Of a DNA stretch of 64,000 bases, positions 32,201-39,477 are shown piece by piece (positions within the stretch are counted from its first letter, which is position 1; each line of letters begins with the position of its first letter). The notes below the pieces were generated by a model that was given only the letters and a program-made list of their open reading frames with translations, did no database searches and was not told the origin of the DNA. Made by a program: the position numbers and the translations under genes. Source of the DNA: Tomocerus qinae (Eukaryota > Arthropoda > Collembola > Entomobryomorpha > Tomoceridae); NCBI GenBank assembly GCA_020055645.1, contig CM034547.1:50656909-50720908 (forward strand). Direction: 5' to 3'.

Positions 32201-34064
32201 GGTCTTGGTTGCAAGTTTTCCAAAAAGTATTTTTCAGGCCTGTCATAGAGTATATTTCTATGCCTCTATGTGTTTTTAAATCGTAGTCATAGATACTTAC
32301 TTACTTTTTACTTGACCTATATTTATTGCATTCCCCCGTATTTTGAATCGCTCTCCACGCCTGCATAGCAACCATAGACTAAAACATGTCCCTGTACAAT
32401 AAGACTGCTATTGCTATTGAGATATAGCTGCAACTTCCTTATTGGTTCTTACCCTTGGCTATTGTTTGTTACCCTTGGTTATTGGTTGTTACCCTAACAC
32501 GTGGGTATGTAAACTGCACCATGGGGATAATAAGTTTATAGCATTCTTAGAGTAAGCGAAGCGACAACCCACCTAAATTACATCTTCTTTGCATAGCAAC
32601 CACATGGGCTTATCTAAATGGATGTTAAAAAATGTTTAAATCTGGTTGTATTCTTCCCGAAGGATAAGTCCGATTTTTATGGGACTTGCAGTTTTGGAAT
32701 CCTGGATTATCGAGGAACATACGAGGGCGACTGGATTTTTGATATCGTTCACTTTTTTGGAATTTGATTTTTTTAAAGCTTTGATATCAAAAATCCAGCC
32801 GCCCTCGTGTGTTCCTCGATAGTCCAGGATTCTAAAAATGTAAGTCCCGTCCGTAAATATCGGACCGTCAAGAGGAATAAAGCCAGATGTAAAACATTTT
32901 TTAACATGCATTTAGGCAAGGAATATAGAATATAATATTATAGAAAAGGAATGGCAGATTATTCGATTTATTGGGGGTTCGGAACAAGTGAAAATGTGTG
33001 GAAAATTTACATGACTACAGCCGATCCCTAATTCCCCCCACTTGGGGATCTCAATTTAAATACACACTCGCCAATGACGTCAATTGGCGAGCTTTCCCAC
33101 CCACTTTTCATTTTTTCATTTTTCCATGGGGATCTGCCACGGGTTGCATTTAGGTAGGCCCGTGTGGTTGCTATGCAGGCGTGGAGAGCGTTCTTAATCC
33201 AAATGTTGATGTTTATCTAAACATTTTTAAATTCAGCAGCAGCACATGTATTGTAGTCTACATCATCAAATCAAACTATAATATAAACGCAAAGTCGGAC
33301 ATGCGTGTAAATAAAATTCCGTATGTGCATCCATGTAGGATTGTATGTATGCATTTTAAAAAGTGTTTTACATCTAGCTTAGTTCCTCCCGAAGGATAAG
33401 TTCTATTTTTATGGGGCTTGCATTTTTGGAATCCTGGACTATCCAGGAACAGGGGAGGGCGGTTGGATTTTTGATATCCCGGCTTTAAATGGCGCAAAAA
33501 CATCAACGTTTTATAAAAACTAAAACTGACTCACATTTTTAAAGATTTTTTTATTTTTAGATGTTTGTTGCATTCACCAATGGTTCGGGAAGAATAGACC
33601 CCAAAGTTGGAGGCTCGTTTGACATGTTTGGAGGAAATGTACATGGAAAAATCCTAGAAATCGTAAGAAATATCGCTATGCTGTGTGTAGTGTTTAATTT
33701 AGTAACGAATGTAGAAGAAGATACTAATCAATGATGAATGAAATATTAATTTCACAGGAGGCTCCTACAAAAATTGTACAACTGTGGAGGTTTAAATATT
33801 GGCCAGAAGGTCATTACTCTACCGTAACATTTTCAATACGAGAAAAAGAAGATTCCACTCACATTTTAGTTAAACAGAAAGGGGTCCCCTCCTCGTAAGT
33901 TGATTATTATTTTAATACTAAGTTTTAGTTTGACTTAGTCTTAAATAAATGTCAACATATTGACACCTGTTTTTAGGGATGTGGAAAAGACGAAAGAGGG
34001 ATGGAACCAGTATTATTGGGATGCAATGAAGCGAACATTTGGCTTTGGGTCGTTCATTTTATAA
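9256..34064 (+). CDS. AHSA1: AHSA1 / Aha1, activator of Hsp90 ATPase (9 exons, 343 aa)
   Basis: Cytosolic co-chaperone that binds Hsp90 and stimulates its ATPase. Exons: 9256-9335, 14914-14993, 27340-27533, 27632-27752, 31576-31664, 31769-31909, 33561-33662, 33758-33894, 33977-34064. All phases close, giving 343 aa against about 338 in vertebrates. Exon 1 encodes MAKWGEGDPRWIVEERPD and the conserved NVNNWHW motif, which fixes the start. Exon 3 carries NNRKAK (the RKxK region) and IPNLSDENSVDDLD of the Aha1 N domain. Exon 5 has EYTQGMILP. Exons 6-9 form the C-terminal AHSA1/START-like domain, ending KRTFGFGSFIL. Intron 4 must use a GC donor (27753, GCAAGT). Introns 1 (5.6 kb), 2 (12.3 kb), 4 (3.8 kb) and 6 (1.7 kb) are swollen by transposons. 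The family call is secure; splicing is inferred from similarity and phase. Confidence 0.96.
9354..9528. mobile_element. Small hAT-like MITE in AHSA1 intron 1
   Basis: Inverted arms of about 40 bp (AAGCTAGGTTTTGAG... and ...CACAAAACCTAGCTT, each with a CACTTCACGCG-type block). TTTTTCAT flanks both sides (9346-9353, 9529-9536) as an 8-bp target duplication, the size made by hAT and P transposases. It begins only 18 bp downstream of the exon 1 donor. Confidence 0.65.
9567..9788. mobile_element. MITE fragments
   Basis: 9567-9622 recurs inverted at about 14303-14353 (CCATGGCTAC...CCCACATACAG). 9694-9788 matches one end of the MITE at 40283-40416 (GGAGGGTTCAGCTAGGCAC), but its far end is cut by the next element. 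Confidence 0.55.
9789..10005. mobile_element. MITE related to the 11.3-11.7 kb tandem copies (inverted)
   Basis: It starts CCTCCATTACAAGGTGAAGA and contains a central AACCATGGTT dyad with long imperfect inverted arms around TTGGGTGC...GCACCCAA. The same sequence occurs in opposite orientation twice at 11290-11675. Non-coding. Confidence 0.65.
10361..11196. mobile_element. PIF/Harbinger-like MITE (836 bp)
   Basis: Terminal inverted repeats begin GGCCCGTATTTTTAA and end with its complement. They are flanked on both sides by TAA (10358-10360, 11197-11199). A 3-bp TAA/TTA duplication plus GGSCC-type ends is typical of PIF/Harbinger elements. No transposase; the internal 79- and 84-residue ORFs look like chance. 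It lies in AHSA1 intron 1. Confidence 0.7.
11246..11892. mobile_element. Composite inverted-repeat element with duplicated MITE core
   Basis: Outer arms AAGATGCCTCGAATTTGTCA (11246-) and its complement ending at 11892 extend inward for about 65 bp. Inside, the 9789-type MITE core is present twice in tandem (about 11310-11483 and 11484-11675; period about 174 bp). A separate 48-nt perfect hairpin sits at 11727-11774. Confidence 0.65.
11727..11774. repeat. 48-nt near-perfect hairpin
   Basis: AGAGTAGGGAGTAC pairs with GTACTCCCTACTCT, and the interior TTCCTCC pairs with GGAGGAA, leaving almost no loop. Probably a minimal MITE; there is no evidence that it is an expressed RNA. Confidence 0.6.
11910..14174. 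mobile_element. 2.27-kb foldback transposon with inverted tandem-repeat arms
   Basis: Both outer ends read CAGACTGTACATTGCTTATA inward. They are bounded by a perfect 8-bp target duplication AATGTGCC (11902-11909 and 14175-14182). Behind a unique ~280-bp outer segment, each arm is an array of ~120-bp units (GGTACCCGTTTATATT, CATCAGAT, GGGGTAATCGATA, ACAAAGTGGTACC): about seven units in the left arm and eight inverted in the right, meeting near 12957. The outer segments are essentially identical, so a 70-residue spurious ORF is repeated exactly at 11979-12191 (+) and 13885-14097 (-). No transposase is present. The 8-bp duplication and CAG start suggest mobilisation by a hAT-type transposase (inference). 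Confidence 0.85.
14183..14652. other. Intronic spacer with one dispersed-repeat fragment
   Basis: AHSA1 intron 1 sequence. About 14303-14353 is the inverted partner of 9567-9622. Otherwise nothing is recognised. Confidence 0.5.
14653..14807. mobile_element. MITE with TGACGTCA-containing ends (copy 1)
   Basis: 155-bp inverted-repeat element. Arms CGATTTGTGACGTCACACGG... and the complement each contain the palindromic octamer TGACGTCA, followed by CGGCGAC. It ends about 100 bp upstream of AHSA1 exon 2. Confidence 0.7.
15341..15520. mobile_element. MITE with TGACGTCA-containing end (copy 2, related family)
   Basis: 180-bp element with ends GTTGCTTAGCTGA and TCAGCTAAGCAAC, then TGACTTCA (left) or TGACGTCA (right) and CACGGCGAC. 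The subterminal ACACGGCGAC block is shared with 14653-14807. AHSA1 intron 2. Confidence 0.7.
15521..16065. other. Intronic spacer
   Basis: AHSA1 intron 2 sequence before the LTR element. The small ORFs on both strands (15497-15747) show no domain. Confidence 0.5.
16071..16510 (+). repeat. 5' LTR, left part
   Basis: First 440 bp of the 780-bp LTR, ending with the 8-bp sequence CATGTGAC that was duplicated by the P-element insertion. The LTR resumes at 22611: 440 + 348 - 8 = 780, exactly the length of the 3' LTR. Confidence 0.9.
16701..19232 (-). mobile_element. Sola-like DNA transposon nested in the P element
   Basis: Terminal inverted repeats of about 58 bp start GAGCTTGTAAGTCGAAAAAC at both ends, with three mismatches in the first 45. 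They are flanked by the 4-bp duplication ATAT (16697-16700, 19233-19236). Four-bp duplications are a hallmark of the Sola superfamily; the assignment is tentative. The element is 2532 bp and carries one multi-exon transposase gene on the - strand. It lies only 10 bp downstream of the P-element stop codon, so it did not break the P coding region. Confidence 0.85.
16908..19012 (-). CDS. Putative Sola-like transposase (multi-exon)
   Basis: Exons, - strand: from ATG 19012 (Arg-rich; RNSGHPYSGRNGKE, the RNSGxxY motif common in this family); about 18780-18301 (CEPGCRNDGC, then FWNLGDWNLQS, then SFPKEISHYRRN); about 18232-17868 (QYLGTDLNVSKMFNLYCEV, RSDTCDRCDEL zinc-binding-like cysteines, LSIDMQA); about 17780-17465 (VINIPKLSNSEQYYKRK, CVWHKREGNRGASE, VVWSDRCCGQNNN); 17390-16908 (HQKFLCTGHSFLPCDRQFA, then a C-terminal domain). 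The SIDMQ and WSDRCCGQN aspartates look like catalytic acids. The last junctions are phase-consistent and no internal stop was found; the exon 1/2 junction is unresolved. Proteins of this type are abundant but uncharacterised in insects (DUF7869-like). Possibly still functional. Confidence 0.72.
19243..22277 (-). pseudogene. P-element (THAP9-like) transposase, frameshifted in the THAP domain
   Basis: Exons, - strand: 22277-22219 and 22119-about 21818 (THAP zinc finger), about 21718-20760, 20669-20425, 20293-19243. THAP residues seen are MPTYCEVYKC (C-x4-C), RFPLNDENRLPKW, and CSRHF for the distal Cys/His. Next come a coiled coil (LQSKLNQKVLENKRLKN) and the RNase-H-like core (CCLQLDEMSIRQQI, the first acidic residue; NYGDLY; VTCDGLSSN), then a P-type C-terminus (LSQDHTETFFSLIRSRGGFN). 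The third intron starts GC (20759) and ends AG. The frame breaks between TWYPKK and GSRMCSRHF at a five-A run (22042-22046), consistent with loss of one base. The exon 2/3 phase also does not close cleanly. Otherwise open throughout. Confidence 0.85.
22611..22958 (+). repeat. 5' LTR, right part
   Basis: Starts with the second copy of CATGTGAC and continues the LTR to its CA end at 22958. It contains the LTR AATAAA near 22840. Identical by eye to 26550-26897. Confidence 0.9.
22961..22976 (+). other. Primer-binding site of the LTR retrotransposon
   Basis: TGGTCCTTCGAGCCGG, 2 bp after the LTR end. Identical to the primer-binding site of the Bel/Pao relic (6469-6484, - strand). Confidence 0.85.
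22977..23301 (+). other. Leader of the LTR element
   Basis: Non-coding leader between primer-binding site and ORF. It contains a TGACGTCA octamer near 23056 and a strong donor-like GTAAGT at about 23254; splicing is possible but not shown. Confidence 0.45.
23302..26013 (+). CDS. 903-aa ORF of the LTR retrotransposon, unknown function
   Basis: This single uninterrupted frame fills the internal region. Residues 1-90 are acidic and probably helical (RLENLFIAYGATHG; VEEVDILRDAC). About 95-280 is Ser/Thr/His/Glu-rich low complexity. A diverged ~92-residue duplication begins LVSK at 187 and LVSKCL at 279, each copy ending with a QPQDNS- or IQDCS-like motif. The C-terminal half is richer in Leu, His and Cys. 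The last ~20 residues (FMHCFSICLYVCIIIMM) form a hydrophobic tail that could anchor in membrane. I see no CCHC knuckle, D(T/S)G protease, YxDD or integrase motifs. The position and N-terminal helix allow a derived gag; a captured gene is the alternative. Base composition is clearly more GC-rich than its surroundings. Several GTGAGT/GTAAGT donor-like sites lie within it (23860, 24136, about 25772). Confidence 0.75.
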   Translation: MDAVRQDRMKLYTSITRLENLFIAYGATHGLSTDQRHLVEEVDILRDACSSLLQQCSHLAITDDEYESEEPHYTVLHDRLDKLAIHIEQRKGTSMEEESTRNIYGNIVREHPKEHPLRSSIGASTHSSLRSSQAEHSPESKDGTSTETSHSASSRLNKEEKPRNIQSEHSKESRRAAETSDGTSTLVSKTLTASSIAHAPVPKHELLSGTLHEPPHPFDVKSSTTVSVRRVTSDAPAYSVFRVMPSESVIVRLQPQDNSPHTSKQKLEPTLQREHELLVSKCLTPISHKPMSVPTHATTKETLSDSLQPAAFMPSTPSVQPRTVSDASADSTSRISPSSKSDCASLHIQDCSVHPAVHHREIVCICLLPQDNSVHSTVQLSECAFDYSATAASIASYKVYMTLCMSITLHEQRTSLLRPTCAHVGINAHKVQEYHCNEIERSVSETSLVRPPYPYSSFISTLGARTAPNSAPVQQQVLDKEKKPPDRSPSAARKYLVGPLQANPCTMQSTHLLSLATRQICSDVEDIESATRLRYKSLALPNLSARSLLAMVCKQDIRRLTPERQIVYSAMMYTSYMHEMEPTHKLLLLSHEDSAHGLLYEVTSMELTPARYVVLHKLHKSIYTMISTHATMLSDSTVTVRVQVKCYAPYVHSIMNELNLCATTCQAQLRCMHAAYRNRLRRSYGWMDSTGTVWLPPPLSPLAIPIQLQQHDIHAAASTKELSNESITTDCTSQVSCSSLLRPDRPTTSVHTQPSCTDTQRSSALTRICSRDERNGWTSHSPIVASLLLHFTSTSTALELHGQQMLSQSPLRNYGTLAATPVARKFSIQCNEKELCFGASAAPLMMKDWTDVSTHPAPQRNLQLFTTKILRMWKTRYKYHSAMHNLFMHCFSICLYVCIIIMM
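26107..26117 (+). other. Polypurine tract
   Basis: Purine-rich GTGGGGAGAA immediately before the 3' LTR start (TGGAGACGCC at 26118), as expected for the plus-strand primer of an LTR retrotransposon. Confidence 0.8.
26118..26897 (+). repeat. 3' LTR (780 bp, intact)
   Basis: Uninterrupted LTR, TGGAGACGCC...CTCTTCA, with AATAAA at 26779-26784. It is followed by the CTTGT target duplication (26898-26902). No mismatch to the split 5' LTR was seen. Confidence 0.92.
26920..27012. repeat. Short inverted repeat in AHSA1 intron 2
   Basis: TAGCTACTTGGTGTCT (26920-26935) pairs exactly with AGACACCAAGTAGCTA (26997-27012). A second internal dyad (CTCGT...ACGAG) lies inside. Probably a tiny MITE, about 20 bp from the LTR insertion. 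Confidence 0.6.
28290..28442. mobile_element. 153-bp MITE in AHSA1 intron 4
   Basis: Ends TGTTCTTGCAGATTTTAAG and complement; arms of about 45 bp through TTTGATGGCGGGAT. The internal loop has CACTAAACACAG/CACTAAATACAG direct repeats. No clear target duplication. Confidence 0.7.
28490..29112 (+). mobile_element. Satellite plus A arm (element without recognisable B end)
   Basis: A short ~40-bp satellite stretch (28500-28690) is followed by an A arm ending TCAGGCGAGCTAAAA at 29112. Its left edge (AATTCAAATTAGGTTAGTAT) matches, inverted, the sequence near 4555-4600. Confidence 0.65.
29146..29215 (-). repeat. Truncated A terminus (inverted)
   Basis: TTTTAGCTCGCCTGAATAGG onward through CACAGTCTGTCCGTCC, then the sequence diverges. 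It faces the A end of 29112 across 33 bp. Confidence 0.6.
29254..30249 (+). mobile_element. Complete B-satellite-A element, copy 3
   Basis: B end CCTACGGCAAGCCGTAAC at about 29256, satellite of about 12 units (29390-29810), then an A arm ending CTCAGGCGAGCTA at 30249. Total about 1.0 kb. Same layout as 1791-2850. AHSA1 intron 4. Confidence 0.7.
30250..31120 (-). mobile_element. Complete or near-complete A-satellite-B element, copy 4 (inverted)
   Basis: The A arm (missing its last tens of bases) joins copy 3 directly at 30250. Inverted satellite runs through about 31000 and a diverged B end (GGCTTGCTGTAGGTTTT) through 31120. This repeats the A-to-A head-to-head arrangement seen at 1791-4083. 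The 91-residue ORF across the junction is spurious. Confidence 0.65.
32349..33190. mobile_element. Nested inverted-repeat elements in AHSA1 intron 6
   Basis: Outer arms CGCTCTCCACGCCTGCATAG and complement bound 842 bp. Inside, 32622-32907 is a second inverted-repeat element (ATGTTAAAAAATG... / ...CATTTTTTAACAT, with GGATTTTTGATATC dyads). A half copy of the inner element follows at about 33350-33480. No coding content. Confidence 0.65.
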
Positions 34065-34094
34065 GAATCAGAAATTTAAACTATCTCATATATT

Positions 34095-34100
34095 AATAAA
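34095..34100 (+). terminator. Candidate AHSA1 polyadenylation signal
   Basis: AATAAA 31 bp after the AHSA1 stop codon, followed by a T-rich stretch. Position-based inference; later AATAAA copies (for example near 34467) could also be used. Confidence 0.55.
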
Positions 34101-35041
34101 ATATTTGTATCTAGCTGGATATTGGGTAGCGAATACTTTGTCTGGATTAGATATTTAAGTGAATGAGCATGATAGAAAGAATCTTTCTGAACACAGAAAA
34201 CGAACACCACAAACATCTCTTTCAATCTCTATCATGAAGTTAAGCTGAATTTAAAAAATATTATTGCAAAATTCTTCTGCTTAAAGATTATAAAGTTTAG
34301 AAGTGGAATCAGTGGATAATCGAAATCCAAAGATTTCGATCTAATCTAATGTTCTGTCATGGAGTAAGCTGGATGTCATGTGTATCATATCGTATACTTG
34401 TTTGAAAGTCAGACGGATCAAAATCATTAACTTATTGTATTGTATTGTCTTAATTTGTACTCACTCAATAAATAGGCCAACTTTACTTTTTCATTGAAGC
34501 TATAAATTGTAATGTATTTGTATACATTTTGGGACAGACATTGGTAGCTACGACTAACCAAGGAAAACTGCGAGAGCAGGACTTCAGCTTTAATTATATT
34601 ATTATTGTAATTGTACATTGTACTCTTCTGAGTTATCTACCAGTTTAGACTTTAGAATATAGATACGTTGTGAAACTATAACTGGGGCCGTATGACACCT
34701 AATTCAAAAATTACCGTTATAAGATGCCGTGTTTGAATCAGTAAAAACTCAAATGCACTGAATCGTTTCATGTAATTATTCCCATCCATGATTTCTAAAC
34801 TAACTAAACTTAGATGTATTTATGTAATAGTAAATAACCTTAGGGCATAAATTGGTAAGTAATCCAAGCAAGTAAAGACATCCTTTCCCTCAAGACAGCT
34901 GGGAACTAATGAAAAAGTTACTGTTAATATAATAACTTTCTATGCGTGTAGGCTGCAGTTATTTGCACAAACGATACTAAAAATTGGCTAAAAATGATGA
35001 GTCATATTATTGATGTAAAACAGATAAAGAATTGAACCCCC
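34101..35041. other. AHSA1 downstream region, no gene seen
   Basis: AT-rich 3' flank or 3' UTR. No exon, RNA gene or clear repeat recognised. Confidence 0.5.
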
Positions 35042-35045
35042 TTAA

Positions 35046-35457
35046 GAGCCCAGTACCTTTAAATTTGGAAATCTCTGATGACTACCAAAATACATGTAAA
35101 AATTGTTTTACAACTCTTGGAATTCTGTCTAAAGTTCTTACCCGATTTTCTTGTGTGGCACATTTTTGGAATCCTGAATATATTGTCAACCACCCCATTG
35201 TACAAAATATACGATATGTTTACTCATTAATATATCTTATTGCGATTATAATTTTGTAAACGACAAAATCTGCTATAAAATTTAAATATCGTATATTTTG
35301 TACAATGGGGTGGTTGACAATATATTCAGGATTCCAAAAATGTGCCACACAAGAAAATCGGGTAAGAACTTTAGACAGAATTCCAAGAGTTGTAAAGCAA
35401 TTTTTACATGTATTTTGATAGTCATCAGAGATTTCCAAATTTAAAGGTACTGGGCCC
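35046..35457. mobile_element. 412-bp palindromic element with TTAA target sites
   Basis: Arms of about 170-180 bp are almost perfectly complementary (GAGCCCAGTACCTTTAAATT / AATTTAAAGGTACTGGGCCC). They yield the same 50-residue spurious peptide on both strands. TTAA flanks both ends (35042-35045, 35458-35461), the target duplication of piggyBac-type transposases. No transposase inside. Confidence 0.75.
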
Positions 35458-35461
35458 TTAA

Positions 35462-35785
35462 TCGTGAGACACGGACACGGAAGAAAATAGAAAATGATTT
35501 TCTTTGTATTTATTAGGATACATGATCTTTATAAAGAACCTGTGAATAAGCAAAAATTCGTACATTTTAAACCTTAGCATAGAAAATTATACTAATATTT
35601 ACAATTATAATCATCGCAAAGCACCGAAAAAATCGACATTCGAAAATTTTTTATGAAGTTTTGAATTTTCATCGACAATAATAACACTTTCACTTCCATC
35701 AATGGGTTTTACTTTATTCTACAAAATAATATGATTTGATGCATCGTTAATCATTAATTATCGTCTTGTTATCTTCACGTTATGG
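35462..35785. other. Intergenic spacer
   Basis: No feature recognised; AT-rich. Confidence 0.4.
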
Positions 35786-36600
35786 ACAGGGTTGTGGGTC
35801 GGGTTTTTTATGGGTTGGGGTTTTTTGGGTTTTTTGGCAAAAAACCCACCCCGCTTTACTTAAAAAACCCGGGGTTTATTGGGTTTTTTGGGTTTTTTAC
35901 AAAACATACAATAATTTGCGCTAAAGCTCCATCTATATAAGCAAAACATACTAACTTTGTCATATTTCTATTCGAAAATGTAAACAAATGCATAATCAGG
36001 TGGAAACAAAATAATATTATAGCTTTTTTAAACTTTAATACTTGCAGTAATTCTGTATAGTGAATCACGTGAATATATAGAAATCACGATCATGATGTCT
36101 ATATATTATTTGTTTTATGTATATTTTAATCTCTGTGAAGATATTGGTTTATATAAATAACTTTTACTTACGAATCGCCAAAGAATGCTTTGGGGTACAT
36201 AAGTGGAAACATTAATTATACTGAGTTTTAATTAATCACTTGCATATTTATTACTGTTCTGCTTTAAGCTCCACATTAATGAAGGAATTTATTAAAGTCA
36301 ATGTAATCAGTAATATATAATCATGCATAGTATAAGGCTTTTACGAAAAATACTGCCTGCTAACTGTACTAACGCATGTTAAAAATTAAAATTTTATGCC
36401 TTAATTTTTGATTTTATAGACGTAAATAATGGTAGTTTTAGGATTACATGGTTGTTGTTATTGTCAGCTGTAGTTTTCCATTGTATACTATAGTATAGGC
36501 TTGTATTTATGCCTATAATTATATAAAAAACCCTTAAACCCAAAAAACCCAAATAACCCGGGGTCGTGGGTTTTTTCCTAAAAAACCCGGGTTTTTCGAT
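35786..36600. repeat. Element bounded by GGGTTTTTT-rich inverted ends
   Basis: About 35785-35900 is rich in GGGTTTTTT units, and 36525-36600 is rich in the complement AAAAAACCC, so the two ends can pair. The ~620-bp middle is AT-rich and non-coding. The right end stops 8 bp from the EAPP stop codon, so it probably lies in the EAPP 3' UTR. Confidence 0.55.
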
Positions 36601-36607
36601 ACCTTGG

Positions 36608-37983
36608 TTATGGATGAGACGCTAATACGTTGAAAAAGTGGTAGACCTCATTATGGTCGTATACTGCTACTTGTGTGGAACAGATTTTGCATTTCACCGG
36701 AAAGAATTTGTCTAACTCAGACACACTATTGACGGTTTCGAGTTTTACTGCCTTACTTTTATCTCTCTTTTTTGATTTCGGCTCTTTGACAGGGACTATT
36801 AAGGTTTCCGTTTTGTCCGTGACACAATTCATCACAAACATTGCTCTATACTGTCCGCTGTAAAATTCGTGCCGTTGGCAATCTAAACAGAGTGCTGTAA
36901 AGCATGCTGGACAATTTAAAACCGCATCTGTACTGCTCAATGCAGGTTCCTTCCTAGAGTCTCGGGAACGGTCATTTTTCCTGCTGTGGGAATTCCCCTC
37001 ACCATTTGTGCTGCTGGTTCCCTTCGAAGATTTTTCCTGTGACAATGTTTTACTAGTACTGTAGTTTCTCCTCTTATTGTTTACCCATTCTTGATCAGCC
37101 GCATCAGAATTTGGGTCATAAAAAAGATCGTCATTCGACACAAATTCTCGTTTTGACCGTTTTTTGGCCTTCTTAACGTCGTCTTCCCCCTCACTCTCGT
37201 CAGAATCAAAGTAAATGGCATCATACAGTTCTTTAGAGTCGGCTGCCCCTGTTCCTGGTGGTGGAGGTTCCGTTGCAAAATGGACGGATTTTTTCTGGGA
37301 AGTTTTTTCTGCAGACAGTCCAATGCTTGAACATGCTTTATCGTTGTTGGCAATTGAAGTTAAATGACCAGTAACTGCACTTGTATTCAAAGAAGAACTG
37401 GATGAAGATCTGCTTAAAGAACGTTGATGTTCCATCCCTCCTTCTTTTTCAGCTTCCATAGCTCGTTTATCTAATTCTGCCTCCATTTCAGCTTCAAAGT
37501 CGTCTATATCAATTTTTTCTTTATTTTTCTTTGAAGTCGGAAGGCTGAGTAATTTTACCAGAGGATCATCATCGTCACTAAATTTAAAGAGTTGTATCAT
37601 GAGCATTAGATACCTACTTAAATAGAGGTCTGTAAGAAACTTAGTTTATAATAGCATATTTTCCAAGCTTGGACTTTTGAACATGACACAAGTAAGGCTA
37701 AATATAAAAATGTACTAATAGCTTTTACGTCATTTTGATTGATATTGACACTATAAACTTGATAGTAGATAAATAAGCCACAACATCCAAGATTATGCGA
37801 CTCTTCACTGTTGACTTTCTTCACTTTTTTGTTCACACTACTTCACACTGGTTATATTTATAATTTATCATACCTATCTCCATCTCCAATCTCATCGTTC
37901 ATGAGAGACTTCATGGCCACATCAGGCTGATTATCATCATCGGAATCGGATCCTGATCCAAAATCCAAGAAATCGTTGTCCAT
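36608..37983 (-). CDS. EAPP: EAPP, E2F-associated phosphoprotein (2 exons, 359 aa)
   Basis: Nuclear phosphoprotein; in mammals it binds E2F factors and modulates E2F transcription and cell-cycle entry. Exon 1 is 37983-37874 (MDNDFLDFGSGSDSDDD, acidic) and exon 2 is 37577-36608; the AG|T junction restores Ser and the frame. The N-terminal half is acidic and low complexity, including DFEAEMEAELDK and AIYFDSDESEGED. The diagnostic C-terminal domain has DAVLNCPACFTALCLDCQRH, YRAMFVMNC, CKICSTQVAVYD and HFFNVLASHP, with paired cysteines that likely bind zinc. Length is somewhat above the roughly 285 aa of the human protein owing to the linker. Convergent with AHSA1. The EAPP domain leaves little doubt; in vivo role is inferred from mammals. 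Confidence 0.93.
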
Positions 37984-38780
37984 TTCTCCTTAGTTAGATG
38001 TTCGTTATAGTTATCCGGAATGTAATATCTAATATTGAATATACAAATAATACTTATTATTATGACATAATCATTCTCAGCGATGCAGTTTCCTTAATGA
38101 ACGAATGTTATTGTATTCAATGGCACATTTCGCGTATGGCATGAAAATAAGTTCTGAGTTTTGATACCTTTATCTTCTTTAGGTTAGGAAGACGTTCAAT
38201 TCGTCTCGGATTTCGGAAACGGAATTCTAAAAATCTTATCGAAAATCGTATCAAAATTAACTGTTATCAGAGGTCCCATCAAATTTCCCGCCAATATGCT
38301 GTATGTAGTATATTGCAGTTTAGTTTTGTATTTAATATGAAACTCTAGATTTCACCCACGGCATTTCTCCTTTCCTTTTATGAAGCTTTCACGAGGTGAA
38401 AATTATATTATGCTAATCTGACTTCTGTTGTCCCCTTCGGTTTTTTCTCATTTATACGGATAAAATGTAATGGCTTTAATTACACTATAATATATTTATT
38501 TAACTTTTTTAAATGTTTACAAGATAACGAGGAATATTAACTGAATATGACAAATTTTTCTATTGTTCTTGAACTGAAAGTTAATAGCTGTTAGAAGCTA
38601 TATATGGTATTTTGGTTTCTTCCTACTTTCACTTCGACTATGAATGTGAGATCATGACTTTTGATGTACGACTCCCTTCCAATTCTAGATTGTCGTCCTC
38701 TCATGATGGACCTTTCGTCGTATTATTTATCTCCCTGAATAAATTGTTATTATGCAATCATTAAAACAGTTGATTGAGAT

Positions 38781-39477
38781 TTAGAACCTATTACCGGAAT
38801 AATTAATGAAAATAGCTTTGCCAATTTTTGGTACAAACCAAAAATTGTACCTTTTTTGAATGGCTTTGATATATTGTAAGGATTTTTTACTCTTCCTTAT
38901 TTTGGTTCCCATTCTACAGAATTTGTTCATATCGGTCATAAAAATTTCGGTATTTAAACTTCCAGAATCGGGTTCAGAATGATATTCGTCTGTGTCTACT
39001 ATGCTACCATCACTAGAATCACCACTATTGATATTTTGCATTCCAGGAGCTTTGTGAAACTTAGAATTTTTTCTCCCTTTTAACATGGCATTATATGCAT
39101 CCCAATTATTTTTGGCTGGGTCGTTTCTGGCGCTCCACCAAACCATGAATTTTTTCTACACAATTGACAATACATTACTATTATTATTATCATATAATTC
39201 CTAGTATTATCAGTGTCGGAATAATATCAACTGATAACAGTAATAAAAGATATATATGTAGGGTTTCAAAGCACTTTCTTATATGGAGAAAGTAATGGTG
39301 TCAAGTGAAAGTTAGGAATGATTAGTATTATATTATGATTTTGATTGCCATGCAAAGATTGGAATGAAGACTTACGCTGTATATATAAACTACTGCATGA
39401 AGGATAACAATGCCAGCCAATTTCCCCAAAATCATTAAAAACGACAAAAAATCCATGGACTTTTTCAGTTTTGCCAT
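38781..39477 (-). CDS. Small predicted membrane protein, unknown (2 exons, 158 aa)
   Basis: Exon 1 39477-39376 and exon 2 39155-38781 join in phase 0 with consensus sites (AGC|GTAAGT; TAG|AAA). Residues 1-34 (MAKLKKSMDFLSFLMILGKL...) form a short basic start and one hydrophobic segment (about residues 9-33), a signal anchor or transmembrane helix. Then follows a soluble tail: WWSARNDPAKNNWDAYNAML, a Ser/Asp/Glu-rich stretch (SGDSSDGSIVDTDEYHSEPD), and a basic aromatic end (KRYNFWFVPKIGKAIFIN). I do not recognise a family. The start is chosen because the upstream frame has no other Met before a stop. It sits 0.8 kb upstream of EAPP on the same strand. A lineage-specific small gene is plausible; a chance model is possible. 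Confidence 0.5.
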
